DNA of 64,000 bases from contig NZ_LGIA01000171.1 of assembly GCF_001270965.1 (NCBI RefSeq), positions 1 through 64,000 on the forward strand, read 5' to 3'. The stretch's first letter is position 1. The number at the start of each line of letters is the position of its first letter. Below are positions 7,803 to 16,300 of the stretch, one piece after another. The notes below the pieces were generated by a model. The model was not told the DNA's origin, did no database searches, and saw nothing but the letters and a program-made list of their open reading frames with translations. A program made the position numbers and the translations under genes. The DNA is from Sunxiuqinia dokdonensis (GTDB lineage Bacteria > Bacteroidota > Bacteroidia > Bacteroidales > Prolixibacteraceae).

Positions 7803-8459
7803 ATGAAGTTTTCTGTCATTTATCAGCCAACAAACTTGTTCTCATTGAAAGAAAGCAACTCGACCAATTCGGGCGCAAAATCTTTACTGATCCCTTCGCC
7901 TTATTCTATTAAGATGGCATTGTTCAATCAGGCAATAACCATTGATGGAAAAGACATTTTCGAGGAAAAGAAAAGTAAAGAGTTTGCTTTTATTAAAGAT
8001 GCTATAATTGAATATCGGGTTTTAGGCAGCTTCTGTCTGAACAACTGCTTTGTGACCATTCAATCGCTGAGAGATGGAAAATATCGTGGGAAGCCTTCTT
8101 TCCGTGAATACATATACCTTTCAGACAATATTGAAATCATATTCGATGTAAAAAGCGAAGAAGCTAAGCAGTACCTACAGAAATACCTGCACCGGATAAA
8201 TTTTTTTGGAAAACGAGGTTGCTTTTTTCAATTCGTTGGCTACCGGGACAATCCCGGCGAACCAAATGTAAAAGAATTCGATGCATCTGATTTTTCTTCG
8301 GGTCTGCTACAAGAATTCGATGACATTTCACCCAATGCACAGTTTAAAAATGTAGATAATTTCGATAAATCTGGAGCTAAACGAGACAAACACATCTTTG
8401 TAATTCCCGTTAGGAAAATGAATTCATCAAAATCGTACACTCATTTTCGGTGTATTTAA
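7803..8459 (+). CDS. cas5: Cas5 Cascade subunit (5'-handle cap)
   Basis: A 218-residue RAMP protein directly after cas7. The beginning 'MKFSVIYQPTNLFSLKESNSTNSGAKSLLIPSPYSIKMALFNQAI' has the aromatic-rich first strand and 'S-P-YSI-MAL' core typical of Cas5, which caps the 5' handle of the crRNA. It also carries a 'FFGKRGCFFQFVGY' strand in the C-terminal half. The start at 7803 is two bases after the cas7 stop. Downstream, a palindromic element (8465-8498) separates it from three unrecognised genes on the same strand. Confidence 0.85.
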   Translation: MKFSVIYQPTNLFSLKESNSTNSGAKSLLIPSPYSIKMALFNQAITIDGKDIFEEKKSKEFAFIKDAIIEYRVLGSFCLNNCFVTIQSLRDGKYRGKPSFREYIYLSDNIEIIFDVKSEEAKQYLQKYLHRINFFGKRGCFFQFVGYRDNPGEPNVKEFDASDFSSGLLQEFDDISPNAQFKNVDNFDKSGAKRDKHIFVIPVRKMNSSKSYTHFRCI

Positions 8460-8464
8460 CCACC

Positions 8465-8498
8465 AATCCTGACAGGTCTCCAAAACCCTGTCAGGATT
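8465..8498. repeat. TGACAGG-type palindrome after cas5
   Basis: Arms AATCCTGACAGG (8465-8476) and CCTGTCAGGATT (8487-8498), with a 10-nt loop. It belongs to the same family as the palindromes in the RAYT and cas3 genes, here between genes. It may attenuate transcription from the Cascade genes into the downstream genes, but no T run follows. Confidence 0.8.
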
Positions 8499-8513
8499 AA
8501 ACACTTAACAGCT

Positions 8514-9176
8514 ATGGACGACAACGAGGATTTTGATCCCTTTAAAGGCAAAAGCAAAGAAGAACGGCGCGAGCTGGAAGAGTTTGCCCGACGTTACTTC
8601 AGCATCCGGGCCGAAATGGACAAGCTGGAAGAAGAGTCAAAGGTTTATTATGCCCAGCGTGGACGTTTTATAGACCGATTGCCAAGGGAAGTCCGGGCTG
8701 TTTCCATTGATTTTTATCCCAAATACCGTCCCGTATTTCCGGGCGTTAACAGCGACTTGGAAGACGTAGCCCTCCTCCTGTTCGACGACGTGACTAATCT
8801 TTGCGACCATTATATTGACGAGAAGCCGGGGTACTACCGCAAACTGTACGAAGCCAGCTTCGAACTAAGAACAGGTCTTGACTATTTTAAAGACAGGACC
8901 AATATTCCCAGGTACAAAGAAATCATGCAGGTGGTAAGCAGAAACTTTGAACGGGAGTATGTGGAAGGTTTTTATTTCGAATGTTACCGGAAACACCTGC
9001 ACCTGCTCCTGAAAAGGCTTTCTACCGAATTTACTCCTCAAATCTATGAACTTCCGGGGCTGGGCCTCAGAGAATTGGATGGACTTTTGTACATCGCTAT
9101 GCTTGATATTTTCGATATCATCTGCAACGCCGAGCCACCTCAATCCCATCAATCTGGTTCAATCCCATCAATCTAA
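8514..9176 (+). CDS. Unrecognised protein X1 in the cas operon
   Basis: A 220-residue hypothetical protein lying between cas5 and cas4. I do not recognise a family. The first 20 residues are very acidic (MDDNEDFDPFKGKSKEERRELEEF). A predicted coiled coil follows (residues about 15-45), then mixed helical sequence rich in Tyr and Phe. No signal peptide or membrane segment is visible. The last dozen residues (PPQSHQSGSIPSI) are encoded by a CAATC-rich degenerate repeat (9138-9194) and may be a recent extension. Same strand and close spacing (54 bp after cas5, 18 bp before the next gene) suggest co-transcription. Its position inside a cas operon makes a CRISPR-linked role possible, but this is context only. 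Confidence 0.75.
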   Translation: MDDNEDFDPFKGKSKEERRELEEFARRYFSIRAEMDKLEEESKVYYAQRGRFIDRLPREVRAVSIDFYPKYRPVFPGVNSDLEDVALLLFDDVTNLCDHYIDEKPGYYRKLYEASFELRTGLDYFKDRTNIPRYKEIMQVVSRNFEREYVEGFYFECYRKHLHLLLKRLSTEFTPQIYELPGLGLRELDGLLYIAMLDIFDIICNAEPPQSHQSGSIPSI

Positions 9177-9194
9177 CACCAATCCTTATCAATC
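9138..9194 (+). repeat. Degenerate CAATC repeat before X2
   Basis: Repeated CAATCCCATCAATC units cover the last codons of X1 and the whole X1-X2 gap. The same low-complexity sequence fills the gaps before the next two genes (10156-10227 and 10750-10796) and is not seen elsewhere in the window. Confidence 0.8.
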
Positions 9195-10112
9195 ATGAAA
9201 CGCTACATCGAACAACTGATTGAAGACCTCGAACAGGTCGCCAAAAATCCGCCATCGCCGGTTTACATCAACACGCCACCGCATCTGGACAATCAGCCGG
9301 AAACAGCCGAGCTGGCACTAGTGCCTTTTAAGCCCATTTCGGAATGGACAAGTATTCCACAGGAAGCTTTCCCGCAAATAACCGACTTGGAAGGCGACCA
9401 GTGGGGAAGGGTGAACGAAGCCATTTTTAAGGTTTTCGATTCACTGAGGTTAACACTGGTTGATGCCCCACAGGAAATACCGCCTGAAATTTTGTACGAA
9501 GTGCTGACTACCAACTGGGACCATCCGGTACAGTATCTTCCCTCTTCCGGAATGGATCTGGAGCTTTGCACCGGCAACCCGCAAACCTGTCCTTACGGCG
9601 ACTATTGCGATTGCGGAGAGGAATTCGATGAATACGAACTCCCCGAAAAGTTTGCTGCCTGTATCAACCCAATCGCTCAATCGATCGATGCCAGCTTGAT
9701 TTGCTACCTCAATCCCGAAACATTGGAAATGGAACAGATTCCAAAATTGTTGATGGATGACCCCCGCGAATATCAACTGATAACCGGTTTTGGTTTGGAA
9801 GATGAAGAAATGAAACATGAGCAGTGGGAGGAATGCTATGTTTTCGAACCGCTCGACTCAAGCGAATCATTTAAAATAATGGAACGTTTTGCCGAAAGCC
9901 TGGACGATGAAATTTTACAGGAAGAACTCTTTTATGTGCTGAACCACCGGAAACCCTTTGCAAATTTTAAGGCTGTAATCGACAACTCAGAACATCGAGA
10001 AAACTGGTTCTACTTTAAAATGAACTGGCTGGAGGATCATGTAAAATCGATCATTTATTCTGAAATTCATAAAATACCCGGAGATTCTGACGATGATGAA
10101 TTACCTTTTTGA
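9195..10112 (+). CDS. Unrecognised Cys4-motif protein X2 in the cas operon
   Basis: A 305-residue acidic protein. It is paralogous to the third gene: both begin with [KH]xYIxQLIEDL, share a helical middle with LP/IP and 'W..[HT]P[VM]Q[YF]', and carry the cysteine pattern C-x6-CP-x4-C-x(1-2)-C (here CTGNPQTCPYGDYCDCGEEF, about residues 128-147). Both end in acidic residues plus ELP[YF]. The four cysteines could bind zinc or an iron-sulphur cluster. X2 has about 150 extra residues after the motif. No catalytic motif of a known nuclease, NTPase or helicase is seen. It is co-oriented with the cas genes. Function unknown; candidate accessory factor of this type I-B system. Confidence 0.75.
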   Translation: MKRYIEQLIEDLEQVAKNPPSPVYINTPPHLDNQPETAELALVPFKPISEWTSIPQEAFPQITDLEGDQWGRVNEAIFKVFDSLRLTLVDAPQEIPPEILYEVLTTNWDHPVQYLPSSGMDLELCTGNPQTCPYGDYCDCGEEFDEYELPEKFAACINPIAQSIDASLICYLNPETLEMEQIPKLLMDDPREYQLITGFGLEDEEMKHEQWEECYVFEPLDSSESFKIMERFAESLDDEILQEELFYVLNHRKPFANFKAVIDNSEHRENWFYFKMNWLEDHVKSIIYSEIHKIPGDSDDDELPF

Positions 10113-10155
10113 GATTGAGGGAAGATCGAAAACGAAGATTGACAAGAAAACACTC

Positions 10156-10227
10156 ATTCAATCTTCCATCAATCGAAATCAATCCCCTCAATTTCATTCA
10201 ATCTAAAATCAATCTAAAATTCAATCC
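10156..10227 (+). repeat. Degenerate CAATC repeat before X3
   Basis: Units such as CAATCTTCCATCAATC, CAATCCCCTCAAT and CAATCTAAAAT fill most of the 115-bp gap between X2 and X3 and run up to the start codon. There is no purine-rich Shine-Dalgarno in the repeat. Confidence 0.8.
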
Positions 10228-10743
10228 ATGCACCACTACATTACCCAACTTATTGAAGATCTGCATGAAATTGCACAAAAGGCAAGTCCATCAGGAAAAG
10301 CCGAAGAAGAAACGGTTAGCGACGACGAAGCATTTCTCAAACACATTGAAGATGTTGAAAATTACCTGCATGGCGAGCAACTGCCAATTTCAGAAATTAC
10401 AGGAATCTTGCCTGAACAACTGCCACCTCCCGAAAAGCTCAACGAAAGCCAAAAGGAACAATTATCGATTGAATTGGAGAACTTTCTGGCACATTTTCAT
10501 TTTTCGCTCGATTTTCCCCAAAACTACCCCAAGCATTTGCGCTATCCGTTTATAAGAGAATTCTGGTCTGAAAAACATACACCGATGCAGTTCGGCACCA
10601 GTCACATTGAATTTTGCGAATACGACAAAGCCAACTGCCCCTTCCCCGGTTACTGCACTTCTTGCGACGAATTTGAAATTGAAGACAAAGACCTTGACAT
10701 GGACAAATTCAAAGGTTTGGATGAAAACGAACTACCCTATTAG
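10228..10743 (+). CDS. Unrecognised Cys4-motif protein X3, short paralogue of X2
   Basis: A 171-residue acidic protein. It aligns over its whole length with the N-terminal half of X2: N terminus MHHYITQLIEDLHEIAQ; a middle with 'EFWSEKHTPMQFG'; the cysteine cluster CEYDKANCPFPGYCTSC (about residues 129-145); and the acidic tail ending ENELPY. Conservation of the same four cysteines in two diverged copies argues that they are structural or metal-binding. Duplication within one operon is unusual for Cascade parts and more like an accessory or sensing module. There is a 54-bp CAATC-repeat gap before cas4. Function unknown. Confidence 0.75.
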   Translation: MHHYITQLIEDLHEIAQKASPSGKAEEETVSDDEAFLKHIEDVENYLHGEQLPISEITGILPEQLPPPEKLNESQKEQLSIELENFLAHFHFSLDFPQNYPKHLRYPFIREFWSEKHTPMQFGTSHIEFCEYDKANCPFPGYCTSCDEFEIEDKDLDMDKFKGLDENELPY

Positions 10744-10749
10744 CAAACA

Positions 10750-10796
10750 TTCAATCCCATCAATCCCATTCAATCTTTCATCAATCCCCTCAATCC
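10750..10796 (+). repeat. Degenerate CAATC repeat before cas4
   Basis: CAATCCCATCAATCCCATT-type units fill the X3-cas4 gap up to the cas4 start codon. This is the third occurrence in 1.7 kb. Confidence 0.8.
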
Positions 10797-11303
10797 ATGC
10801 AAACCACCGGCACCCATTTCAACTACTACCTCATCTGTCACCGCAAGCTGTGGCTGTTTGCCAATGGCATCAATATGGAATCGACCTCCGATTTAGTTTA
10901 CGAAGGAAAGTTGTTGCACGAAACCTCTTACCCGCGCCGCAGCGAGAAGTACGAGGAAATCGCGATCGACGGCATCAAGGTCGATTATTACGATCCGAAG
11001 AACAAGGTGGTGCACGAGATCAAGAAATCGGACAAGCACGAGGAAGCCCATGAGTGGCAGGTGAAATTTTACCTGTATGTGTTGGAACAAAACGGCATTG
11101 TTGGCGCCACAGGCCTGCTGGAATATCCGCGCCTGCACAAAACCACCGAAGTATTGCTCACCACCCCCGACCGTGAAGCGATTGGTGAGATGCTGGTTGA
11201 AATTGAGAAAATTATCAATCGGGAGCATTGCCCGGAGCGCATCCCGAAAGCGAAATGTAAAAATTGCAGCTATTTCGATTTCTGCTATGCCGAAGAAGTC
11301 TGA
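10797..11303 (+). CDS. cas4: Cas4 exonuclease (spacer end-processing)
   Basis: A 168-residue RecB-type nuclease of the Cas4/Dna2 family. The first Cys of the [4Fe-4S] site is in 'LICHRKLWLF' (about residue 18). The nuclease core shows 'GIKVDYYDPKNKVVHEIKKSDK', including the Asp of motif II and the E-x-K of motif III, then a Gln in 'EWQVKFYLYVL'. The three remaining Cys are at the C terminus (KCKNCSYFDFCYAEE). Cas4 trims prespacers and selects those with a correct PAM before Cas1-Cas2 integration. It stands with cas1 and cas2, separated from them by a GxxExxY cassette. Confidence 0.93.
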   Translation: MQTTGTHFNYYLICHRKLWLFANGINMESTSDLVYEGKLLHETSYPRRSEKYEEIAIDGIKVDYYDPKNKVVHEIKKSDKHEEAHEWQVKFYLYVLEQNGIVGATGLLEYPRLHKTTEVLLTTPDREAIGEMLVEIEKIINREHCPERIPKAKCKNCSYFDFCYAEEV

Positions 11304-11309
11304 AAAATG

Positions 11310-11774
11310 TCTGAACTATGATTTATTTGATTAAGAGAATACTATGATTGAAAAATATAAATACCAGGATTTGACGCATCGGATTATTGGTGCGGCGATG
11401 GAAGTGCACCGTTATCTGGGAAATGGATTTCAGGAAGTAGTTTATCAAAGAGCGTTGGCCATTGAATTGGAATTAAAGGGTGTTTATTTTGAAAGAGAAA
11501 AAGAAATGCCACTGACATACAAAGGCCATGACATTGGCACCCGGCGGGTTGATTTTTTCATTGAAAGTAAAATTATGCTGGAAATAAAAGCTGTTGTAAA
11601 GCTGGAGGATGTCCACCTGGCGCAGGCAATCAACTACCTGGAAGCCTACGGTCTTGAGATTGGTTTATTAATCAACTTTGGAAATTCGTCTCTTCAGTTT
11701 AAACGGGTAATGAAACCAAACAAAAAAATTATCTGAACTATGATTAAAATGATTTCAGGAAAACTATGATTGAA
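11310..11774 (+). mobile_element. GxxExxY cassette between 43-bp direct repeats
   Basis: Two direct repeats of equal length flank the GxxExxY gene, 11310-11352 and 11732-11774. Each has TCTGAACTATGATT, 17 variable bases, then ACTATGATTGAA. The left copy supplies the start codon of the gene; the right copy supplies its stop and a second start-like ATG. The 422-bp unit therefore looks like a movable or duplicable cassette inserted between cas4 and cas1. Confidence 0.65.
11344..11736 (+). CDS. GxxExxY-family PD-(D/E)XK-like protein
   Basis: A 130-residue GxxExxY protein (Pfam PDDEXK_3), the family named for the motif seen here as 'GFQEVVY' near residue 28. Also visible are 'RRVDFFIESKIMLEIKAVVKL' (the D and E-x-K of a PD-(D/E)XK nuclease fold, about residues 62-82) and 'AQAINYLEAYGLEIGLLINFG', the conserved C-terminal block. 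The family is abundant in Bacteroidota and its role is unproven. Here it lies within the adaptation genes but is bounded by direct repeats, so it is more likely a passenger cassette than a core adaptation factor. Start chosen at the ATG within the ACTATGATTGAA repeat. Confidence 0.88.
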   Translation: MIEKYKYQDLTHRIIGAAMEVHRYLGNGFQEVVYQRALAIELELKGVYFEREKEMPLTYKGHDIGTRRVDFFIESKIMLEIKAVVKLEDVHLAQAINYLEAYGLEIGLLINFGNSSLQFKRVMKPNKKII

Positions 11775-11845
11775 TTCATTGAAAAATCATAGTCAGTCAT
11801 TTAATCATTAAAATCTTAGTTCGAGACTAAATTCAAGACTGTATC

Positions 11846-12850
11846 ATGAAAAAAACCTACTACCTATTCAACCCCGGACAACTGCAACGCCGCGACAACA
11901 CGTTGAAATTTACGCCTTACGACGAGGAAGGCAACGAACAGAAGCCCCGTTTCCTACCCGTTGAGAATGTGGCCGAGCTATACTGTTTTGGGAACCTCGA
12001 TGCCAATTCGGCCTTGTATAATTTTCTGGGCCAGCAACAAATTCCGATTCATTTTTTCGATTACTACGAGAATTATACCGGTTCCTTCATGCCTCGTGAG
12101 GCACTGCTTTCGGGTAAAATGCTGATTGCTCAGGTCAAGCTTCAGCAAAACAAAAAGAAACGGATTGATTTGGCGCAGCGAATTCTGGACGGTGCCAGTT
12201 TCAACATGATCAAAAATCTGAAGTATTACAACAGCCGGGGAAAAGACCTGGAACCCATCATTCAGCTGATCGACGCTCTGTCGGCCAAGATCCCCCAGAC
12301 AAAAGCCATTGATGAGCTGATGGGCATTGAGGGAAACATCCGGAAAAATTATTACGAAGCCTTCGAGCTGATTATTAACGATTTCAGCATGAGTGGGCGT
12401 AATTACCGGCCACCGCAAAACGAGGTAAACGCGCTGATCTCCTTCGGCAACATGATGTGTTACAGCCAATGCATCAAGGCGATTCATCAAACCCAGCTCA
12501 ACCCCACGGTAAGTTTTTTGCACGAACCGGGCGACCGTCGCTTTTCGTTGTCGCTCGACTTGGCAGAGGTTTTTAAACCCCTACTGGTGGACCGGGTAAT
12601 TTTTAAGGTGATGAATAAGAAAATGATCCAGCCCTATCATTTCGAAGAACAACTCAACCGGGTTACCCTGAAGCCAAACGGGAAGAAAGCATTTGTACAG
12701 GCATTCGAAGACCGTCTCGAAGAAACCATTAAACACCGGACTTTAAACCGCTCGGTGAGCTATAAGCACCTGATCAAACTGGAGTGCTATAAACTGCAAA
12801 AACATTTGCTGGAGATTGAGGAGTACAAACCTTTTAAAATGTGGTGGTAA
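11846..12850 (+). CDS. cas1: Cas1 integrase
   Basis: A 334-residue type I-B Cas1 that inserts new spacers together with Cas2. The N-terminal beta domain starts '[22 protein letters not shown]'. The catalytic residues are visible as Glu162 ([14 protein letters not shown]), His226 ([20 protein letters not shown]) and Asp238 or Glu241 in the same segment. Length is normal for the family. It ends in the TAATG overlap with cas2. The upstream 110 bp contains the right-hand repeat of the GxxExxY cassette, which may have separated it from cas4. Confidence 0.96.
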   Translation: MKKTYYLFNPGQLQRRDNTLKFTPYDEEGNEQKPRFLPVENVAELYCFGNLDANSALYNFLGQQQIPIHFFDYYENYTGSFMPREALLSGKMLIAQVKLQQNKKKRIDLAQRILDGASFNMIKNLKYYNSRGKDLEPIIQLIDALSAKIPQTKAIDELMGIEGNIRKNYYEAFELIINDFSMSGRNYRPPQNEVNALISFGNMMCYSQCIKAIHQTQLNPTVSFLHEPGDRRFSLSLDLAEVFKPLLVDRVIFKVMNKKMIQPYHFEEQLNRVTLKPNGKKAFVQAFEDRLEETIKHRTLNRSVSYKHLIKLECYKLQKHLLEIEEYKPFKMWW

Positions 12851-13113
12851 TGTACGTCATAGCTGTATACGATGTTAATAAACGCCGGGTGGCCAAAATG
12901 CTGAAGCTTTGCCGCCGCTACTTGAACTGGATCCAGAATTCGGTTTTTGAAGGAGAGATTTCGGAAGCAAAACTACTGGAATTCAAGCATGAAGCCATGC
13001 TGCTGATGGATGAGGAAACCGATAGTTTAATTATCTTTAAAACCCGCCAGGAGAAATGGCTGGATAAAGAAGTTGTTGGCCATGAGCGCCAAAACCTGGA
13101 CACTTTTCTGTAG
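12850..13113 (+). CDS. cas2: Cas2 adaptation protein
   Basis: An 87-residue ferredoxin-fold protein starting [18 protein letters not shown], with the conserved Asp in 'VYDV' at residue 8. It bridges two Cas1 dimers in the integration complex. The chosen ATG (12850) overlaps the cas1 stop as TAATG, the usual translational coupling; a GTG at 12841 would add three residues. It is the last cas gene before the leader and array. Confidence 0.95.
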   Translation: MYVIAVYDVNKRRVAKMLKLCRRYLNWIQNSVFEGEISEAKLLEFKHEAMLLMDEETDSLIIFKTRQEKWLDKEVVGHERQNLDTFL

Positions 13114-13339
13114 AAAAAGTTGTCGATGGCTTTCCTGAGTAGGCTTTTTCCCATAGAACAGGAAAAAAATGAAGAAAGCCACGTTCTTTGACATACTGAA
13201 AATAAGCGATTTATATATACTTGTCGATCCCCCGGGAAAAATACCTTCTGGGGGATCGACAATCTTTTCATTAAAAAATCCGATATTTGAAAAAGTTAAT
13301 CTATTGAATATGAATTTATTTTTTTGAGTCGTCGAACGG
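13114..13339 (+). promoter_or_regulatory. CRISPR leader
   Basis: 226 bp between cas2 and the first repeat, AT-rich toward the array, as expected for a leader carrying the array promoter and integration signals. It contains a strong hairpin (13221-13262) and ends TTGAGTCGTCGAACGG just before repeat 1. A TTTG at about 13287 and a T-rich stretch near 13320 could form a Bacteroidota promoter, but the match is imperfect. Confidence 0.75.
13221..13262. repeat. 13-bp inverted repeat in the leader
   Basis: Perfect arms TTGTCGATCCCCC (13221-13233) and GGGGGATCGACAA (13250-13262), followed by TCTTTTC. It could be the terminator of the cas operon or a structural leader element. Confidence 0.75.
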
Positions 13340-16300
13340 CCACCAATCGCACCATACTGGAATTGAAATATTCAAATATTGTTTTGGATTATAACACTTC
13401 GCAATTTCCACCAATCGCACCATACTGGAATTGAAATGTGCTTTGCCCTTATTGGCTCCGGCTGTAATTCGCCACCAATCGCACCATACTGGAATTGAAA
13501 TTTCTGTCTTAATTCTTCGATGCTTTTCGGCTCTGCTCCACCAATCGCACCATACTGGAATTGAAATGTGAACTGAAGCAGGAAGATTTTCAACAGTTAA
13601 ACCACCAATCGCACCATACTGGAATTGAAATAAATAAAAACCAGCTTTTTCATATTCTGTTTGATCTCCACCAATCGCACCATACTGGAATTGAAATATT
13701 GGAGGCAGGAAAGAAGCTTGCACGGGTTATCTCCCCACCAATCGCACCATACTGGAATTGAAATGGATGACTCGTTTATTGATGAAATGCGGGAACGCCT
13801 GCCACCAATCGCACCATACTGGAATTGAAATTTTTTATCCGGCGTGTAGCCTGTTGCGGGGTCTTTCCACCAATCGCACCATACTGGAATTGAAATATGT
13901 TCCTGAACTTGTCACGGGAGAACCTGACACCCACCAATCGCACCATACTGGAATTGAAATACAGCTTTCTCTAACTTTTCACGGATCGCGTCAATCCACC
14001 AATCGCACCATACTGGAATTGAAATGATGCAAATGTGAACGCGCCCTGATTGCGATTTCCTTCCACCAATCGCACCATACTGGAATTGAAATTTTGTATG
14101 GCCTGAAAAATTAAAAAAACAATGGTTCCACCAATCGCACCATACTGGAATTGAAATGTAGATACCCTGATCGACGGCGTAGGTCACAACTTTCCACCAA
14201 TCGCACCATACTGGAATTGAAATCGAGTGGAGGCGGTGGGGGTCGAACCCACGTCCAAACCCACCAATCGCACCATACTGGAATTGAAATTCAACAGGCC
14301 AGACAGGTGGCAACTCGCGAACCTCCACCAATCGCACCATACTGGAATTGAAATCTAGACGGCCGGTTTTCGATTCAGCTTGTTAGCGCTCCACCAATCG
14401 CACCATACTGGAATTGAAATTTGGTTTTTTATTTACCAATAAAGCATCTTTCTTCCACCAATCGCACCATACTGGAATTGAAATCGAAAACAAGCTTACA
14501 GACGAAGAAATTTACGCTCCCACCAATCGCACCATACTGGAATTGAAATGCGGCATTGCTTCGACTGAAAAAGAGGCAACAGCTACCACCAATCGCACCA
14601 TACTGGAATTGAAATTTATTACCCTGCTATGTTTGCAAGTGAGGATGCTGCCACCAATCGCACCATACTGGAATTGAAATAGTGCTGCAAGTGGTCGGGA
14701 GCTTCATGCAACAAACCACCAATCGCACCATACTGGAATTGAAATTTTGAACCATTTCGGATAAACCCCAACCACAAAATCCCACCAATCGCACCATACT
14801 GGAATTGAAATTACGTTTGCATTGATCAAGCTTTCGTAGTCATTTCCACCAATCGCACCATACTGGAATTGAAATTTGAAGCGATCCGTTCAATTTCTTC
14901 CGGTTTCAGGCCACCAATCGCACCATACTGGAATTGAAATGTAATCCCGGCAGTTGGCGAACCATGCGAATTCAACAACCACCAATCGCACCATACTGGA
15001 ATTGAAATAAGCAAGGGTTTGATCTGGACATTGGTCTGATCAATCCACCAATCGCACCATACTGGAATTGAAATATCTTGCCAGCGGAAATTATTTTGCA
15101 GCCGCCGCAACCACCAATCGCACCATACTGGAATTGAAATAAATCAAAGCCACCATCAAAGTAAACCCATACTAAATCCACCAATCGCACCATACTGGAA
15201 TTGAAATTTGTCATTGACGGCGCCTATGCCAACACCGCCGTCGCCACCAATCGCACCATACTGGAATTGAAATGAGTTATACAGGTCTGAAACCTCGCTT
15301 GATGTAAGCCACCAATCGCACCATACTGGAATTGAAATTTGTACAATCAAATGGGATTGACCGTTCTTCCCGGACCACCAATCGCACCATACTGGAATTG
15401 AAATTACTTGAATCCTATGTCAAAAGATGAACTGAATTCCACCAATCGCACCATACTGGAATTGAAATTTGAAAACAACAATATGCTGCGGGTGATGCGA
15501 ACACCACCAATCGCACCATACTGGAATTGAAATGTCGTAGCATAATTGTGGGTTATGTTTGAGAATACACCCACCAATCGCACCATACTGGAATTGAAAT
15601 CACGGATCTGGTCGGTGTTGCCATTGCGGGCCTGCCACCAATCGCACCATACTGGAATTGAAATGCAGATGAAATGAATTTAAAAATACAAATTTGTTTA
15701 CCACCAATCGCACCATACTGGAATTGAAATAGCTATTCAGCGTGGGGAAAAGAAGTTTGAACTTAGACCACCAATCGCACCATACTGGAATTGAAATTGT
15801 TGAGGCGGAACAGATATGATCAGCTTCTTAATCCACCAATCGCACCATACTGGAATTGAAATCTACGGAGATTCGCTACCGGGATACGCTGGTTTACCAC
15901 CAATCGCACCATACTGGAATTGAAATCGCGTAAGTTTCTGGGAAAGATCTTTGATAATTGCCACCAATCGCACCATACTGGAATTGAAATTCTGAACCTG
16001 ATGCTCCTGCTGTTAAACCTCCGCAACCACCAATCGCACCATACTGGAATTGAAATATGATCAGATCATTAACAAACTTCACGGCCTGACCCCACCAATC
16101 GCACCATACTGGAATTGAAATTGGATTTCTTAAACTGGAGTGATTCACCTATTCCCAGCCACCAATCGCACCATACTGGAATTGAAATGGTTTTCAAAAT
16201 AGGAAATAAGGTCTAAGAATTTCGCCACCAATCGCACCATACTGGAATTGAAATAAATTCCCTTGCGGGTGTATTTTGACCTCGACACCCCACCAATCGC

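Noticed and set aside
8465-8498. The palindrome after cas5 as a rho-independent terminator
   Set aside because: No T run follows, and the sequence belongs to the dispersed TGACAGG palindrome family found inside genes.
9195-10743. The cysteine cluster of X2/X3 as a classic CCCH zinc finger
   Set aside because: The CPYGDYC core looks similar, but the spacing (C-x6-C-x5-C-x1/2-C) and the lack of a final His do not fit; only a generic metal site is proposed.
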